Shown here in pieces: positions 63,621 through 64,000 of a stretch of DNA of 64,000 nt. Where the stretch lies: NCBI RefSeq assembly GCF_019218265.1, contig NZ_JAHUZE010000003.1, positions 535,432-599,431 on the forward strand, read 5' to 3'. The position numbers and the translations under genes are program-made. The notes under the pieces were generated by a model. The model worked only from the letters and a program-made list of their open reading frames with translations. It did no database searches and was not told the origin of the DNA. Position 1 is the stretch's first letter. Each line of letters opens with the position of its first letter. Source of the stretch: Maritimibacter dapengensis. GTDB lineage: Bacteria; Pseudomonadota; Alphaproteobacteria; Rhodobacterales; Rhodobacteraceae.

Positions 63621-64000
63621 ATGACCAAACTTGACGTCATCACCATCGGCCGGGCGGGGGTGGACCTTTACGGCGACCAGATCGGCGGCCGGCTTGAGGA
63701 TATGGGGTCGTTCTCGAAATACATCGGCGGCTCGCCCACGAACATCGCGGCGGGGACGGCAAGGCTGGGGCTGAAGTCCGCGCTCATCAGCCGGGTCGGG
63801 GACGAGCATATGGGGCGCTTCATCGTCGAGGAGCTGGCGCGCGAGGGGGTGAGCACGGACGGGATCGTGACCGACCCGGAGCGGCTGACCGCGCTCGTCA
63901 TCCTCGGTATCCGCGACGAGGAACAGTTTCCGCTGATCTTCTACCGCGAGAACTGCGCGGACATGGCGCTGTGCGAGGATGACATCGACCCGGACTTCGT
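63621..64000 (+). CDS. iolC: 5-dehydro-2-deoxygluconokinase, N-terminal part (cut by window edge)
   Basis: The first 126 codons of a PfkB-family sugar kinase that runs off the right edge. It starts MTKLDVITIGRAGVDLYGDQ, followed by SFSKYIGGSPTNIAAGTARLG (the PfkB GG motif and dimer region), ALISRVGDEHMGRFI and LIFYRENCADMAL. IolC phosphorylates 5-dehydro-2-deoxygluconate in inositol breakdown. Position after IolE-like and iolG agrees. Confidence 0.9.
   Translation, partial: MTKLDVITIGRAGVDLYGDQIGGRLEDMGSFSKYIGGSPTNIAAGTARLGLKSALISRVGDEHMGRFIVEELAREGVSTDGIVTDPERLTALVILGIRDEEQFPLIFYRENCADMALCEDDIDPDF

Overview
The window is chromosomal DNA of a GC-rich alphaproteobacterium, most likely a marine member of the Rhodobacteraceae (Roseobacter group). 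The reasons are the CcrM-type GANTC methyltransferase, the DUF721, DUF3576 and TldE proteins typical of this class, the gene orders leuS-holA and waaA-lpxK, and a porin of the small alphaproteobacterial type. All assignments come from reading translated sequence and motifs; no database search was run.

Layout. 1-5.1 kb holds housekeeping genes (the 5' part of a lytic transglycosylase, dapA, smpB) mixed with small accessory proteins; 2.1-3.2 kb is visibly poorer in GC. 5.4-7.0 kb is the etfBA pair, closed by a strong terminator. 7.9-19.1 kb is a reductive pyrimidine catabolism locus: preT and preA (dihydropyrimidine dehydrogenase), hydA (dihydropyrimidinase), a Zn-dependent carbamoylase acting as beta-ureidopropionase, and a four-gene ABC importer of the NMT1/THI5 type. 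Two VOC proteins and a GIY-YIG gene between two copies of a 71-bp double-hairpin repeat are embedded in it. Possible RutR-like boxes lie before preT and before the carbamoylase, and four exact 11-bp-spaced repeats lie before hydA.

19.2-23.0 kb has an XRE/membrane-protein pair and a copper module (copA-cueR with a textbook MerR-type promoter, divergent copZ). 23.0-25.2 kb is a diverged waaA-lpxK pair. 25.2-31.4 kb has a DsbA-like protein, a DciA-like protein, mutY, alkB, ccrM, rnhB and a dienelactone-hydrolase family protein. 32-33 kb contains a small secreted protein overlapping a membrane-anchored winged-helix protein. 33-44.5 kb is mixed core and accessory DNA (AraC and LacI regulators, a tRNA-Arg, an inositol-monophosphatase family enzyme, pmbA, SDR, enoyl-CoA hydratase, HNH, flavoprotein, GST, holA). 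44.5-52.2 kb carries leuS with a strikingly GC-poor internal patch, a DUF3576 lipoprotein, a porin, a YggS protein, an L,D-transpeptidase, ribA and an OmpR-family response regulator.

After an 0.8-kb stretch with no recognisable gene, 53.0-64.0 kb is a myo-inositol locus: a LacI regulator, a divergent sugar ABC transporter (binding protein, two permeases, a one-domain ATPase), an IolH-like protein, iolG, a second Gfo/Idh/MocA dehydrogenase, further TIM-barrel isomerases including an IolE-like one, a small monooxygenase-fold protein, and the start of iolC, which runs off the end.
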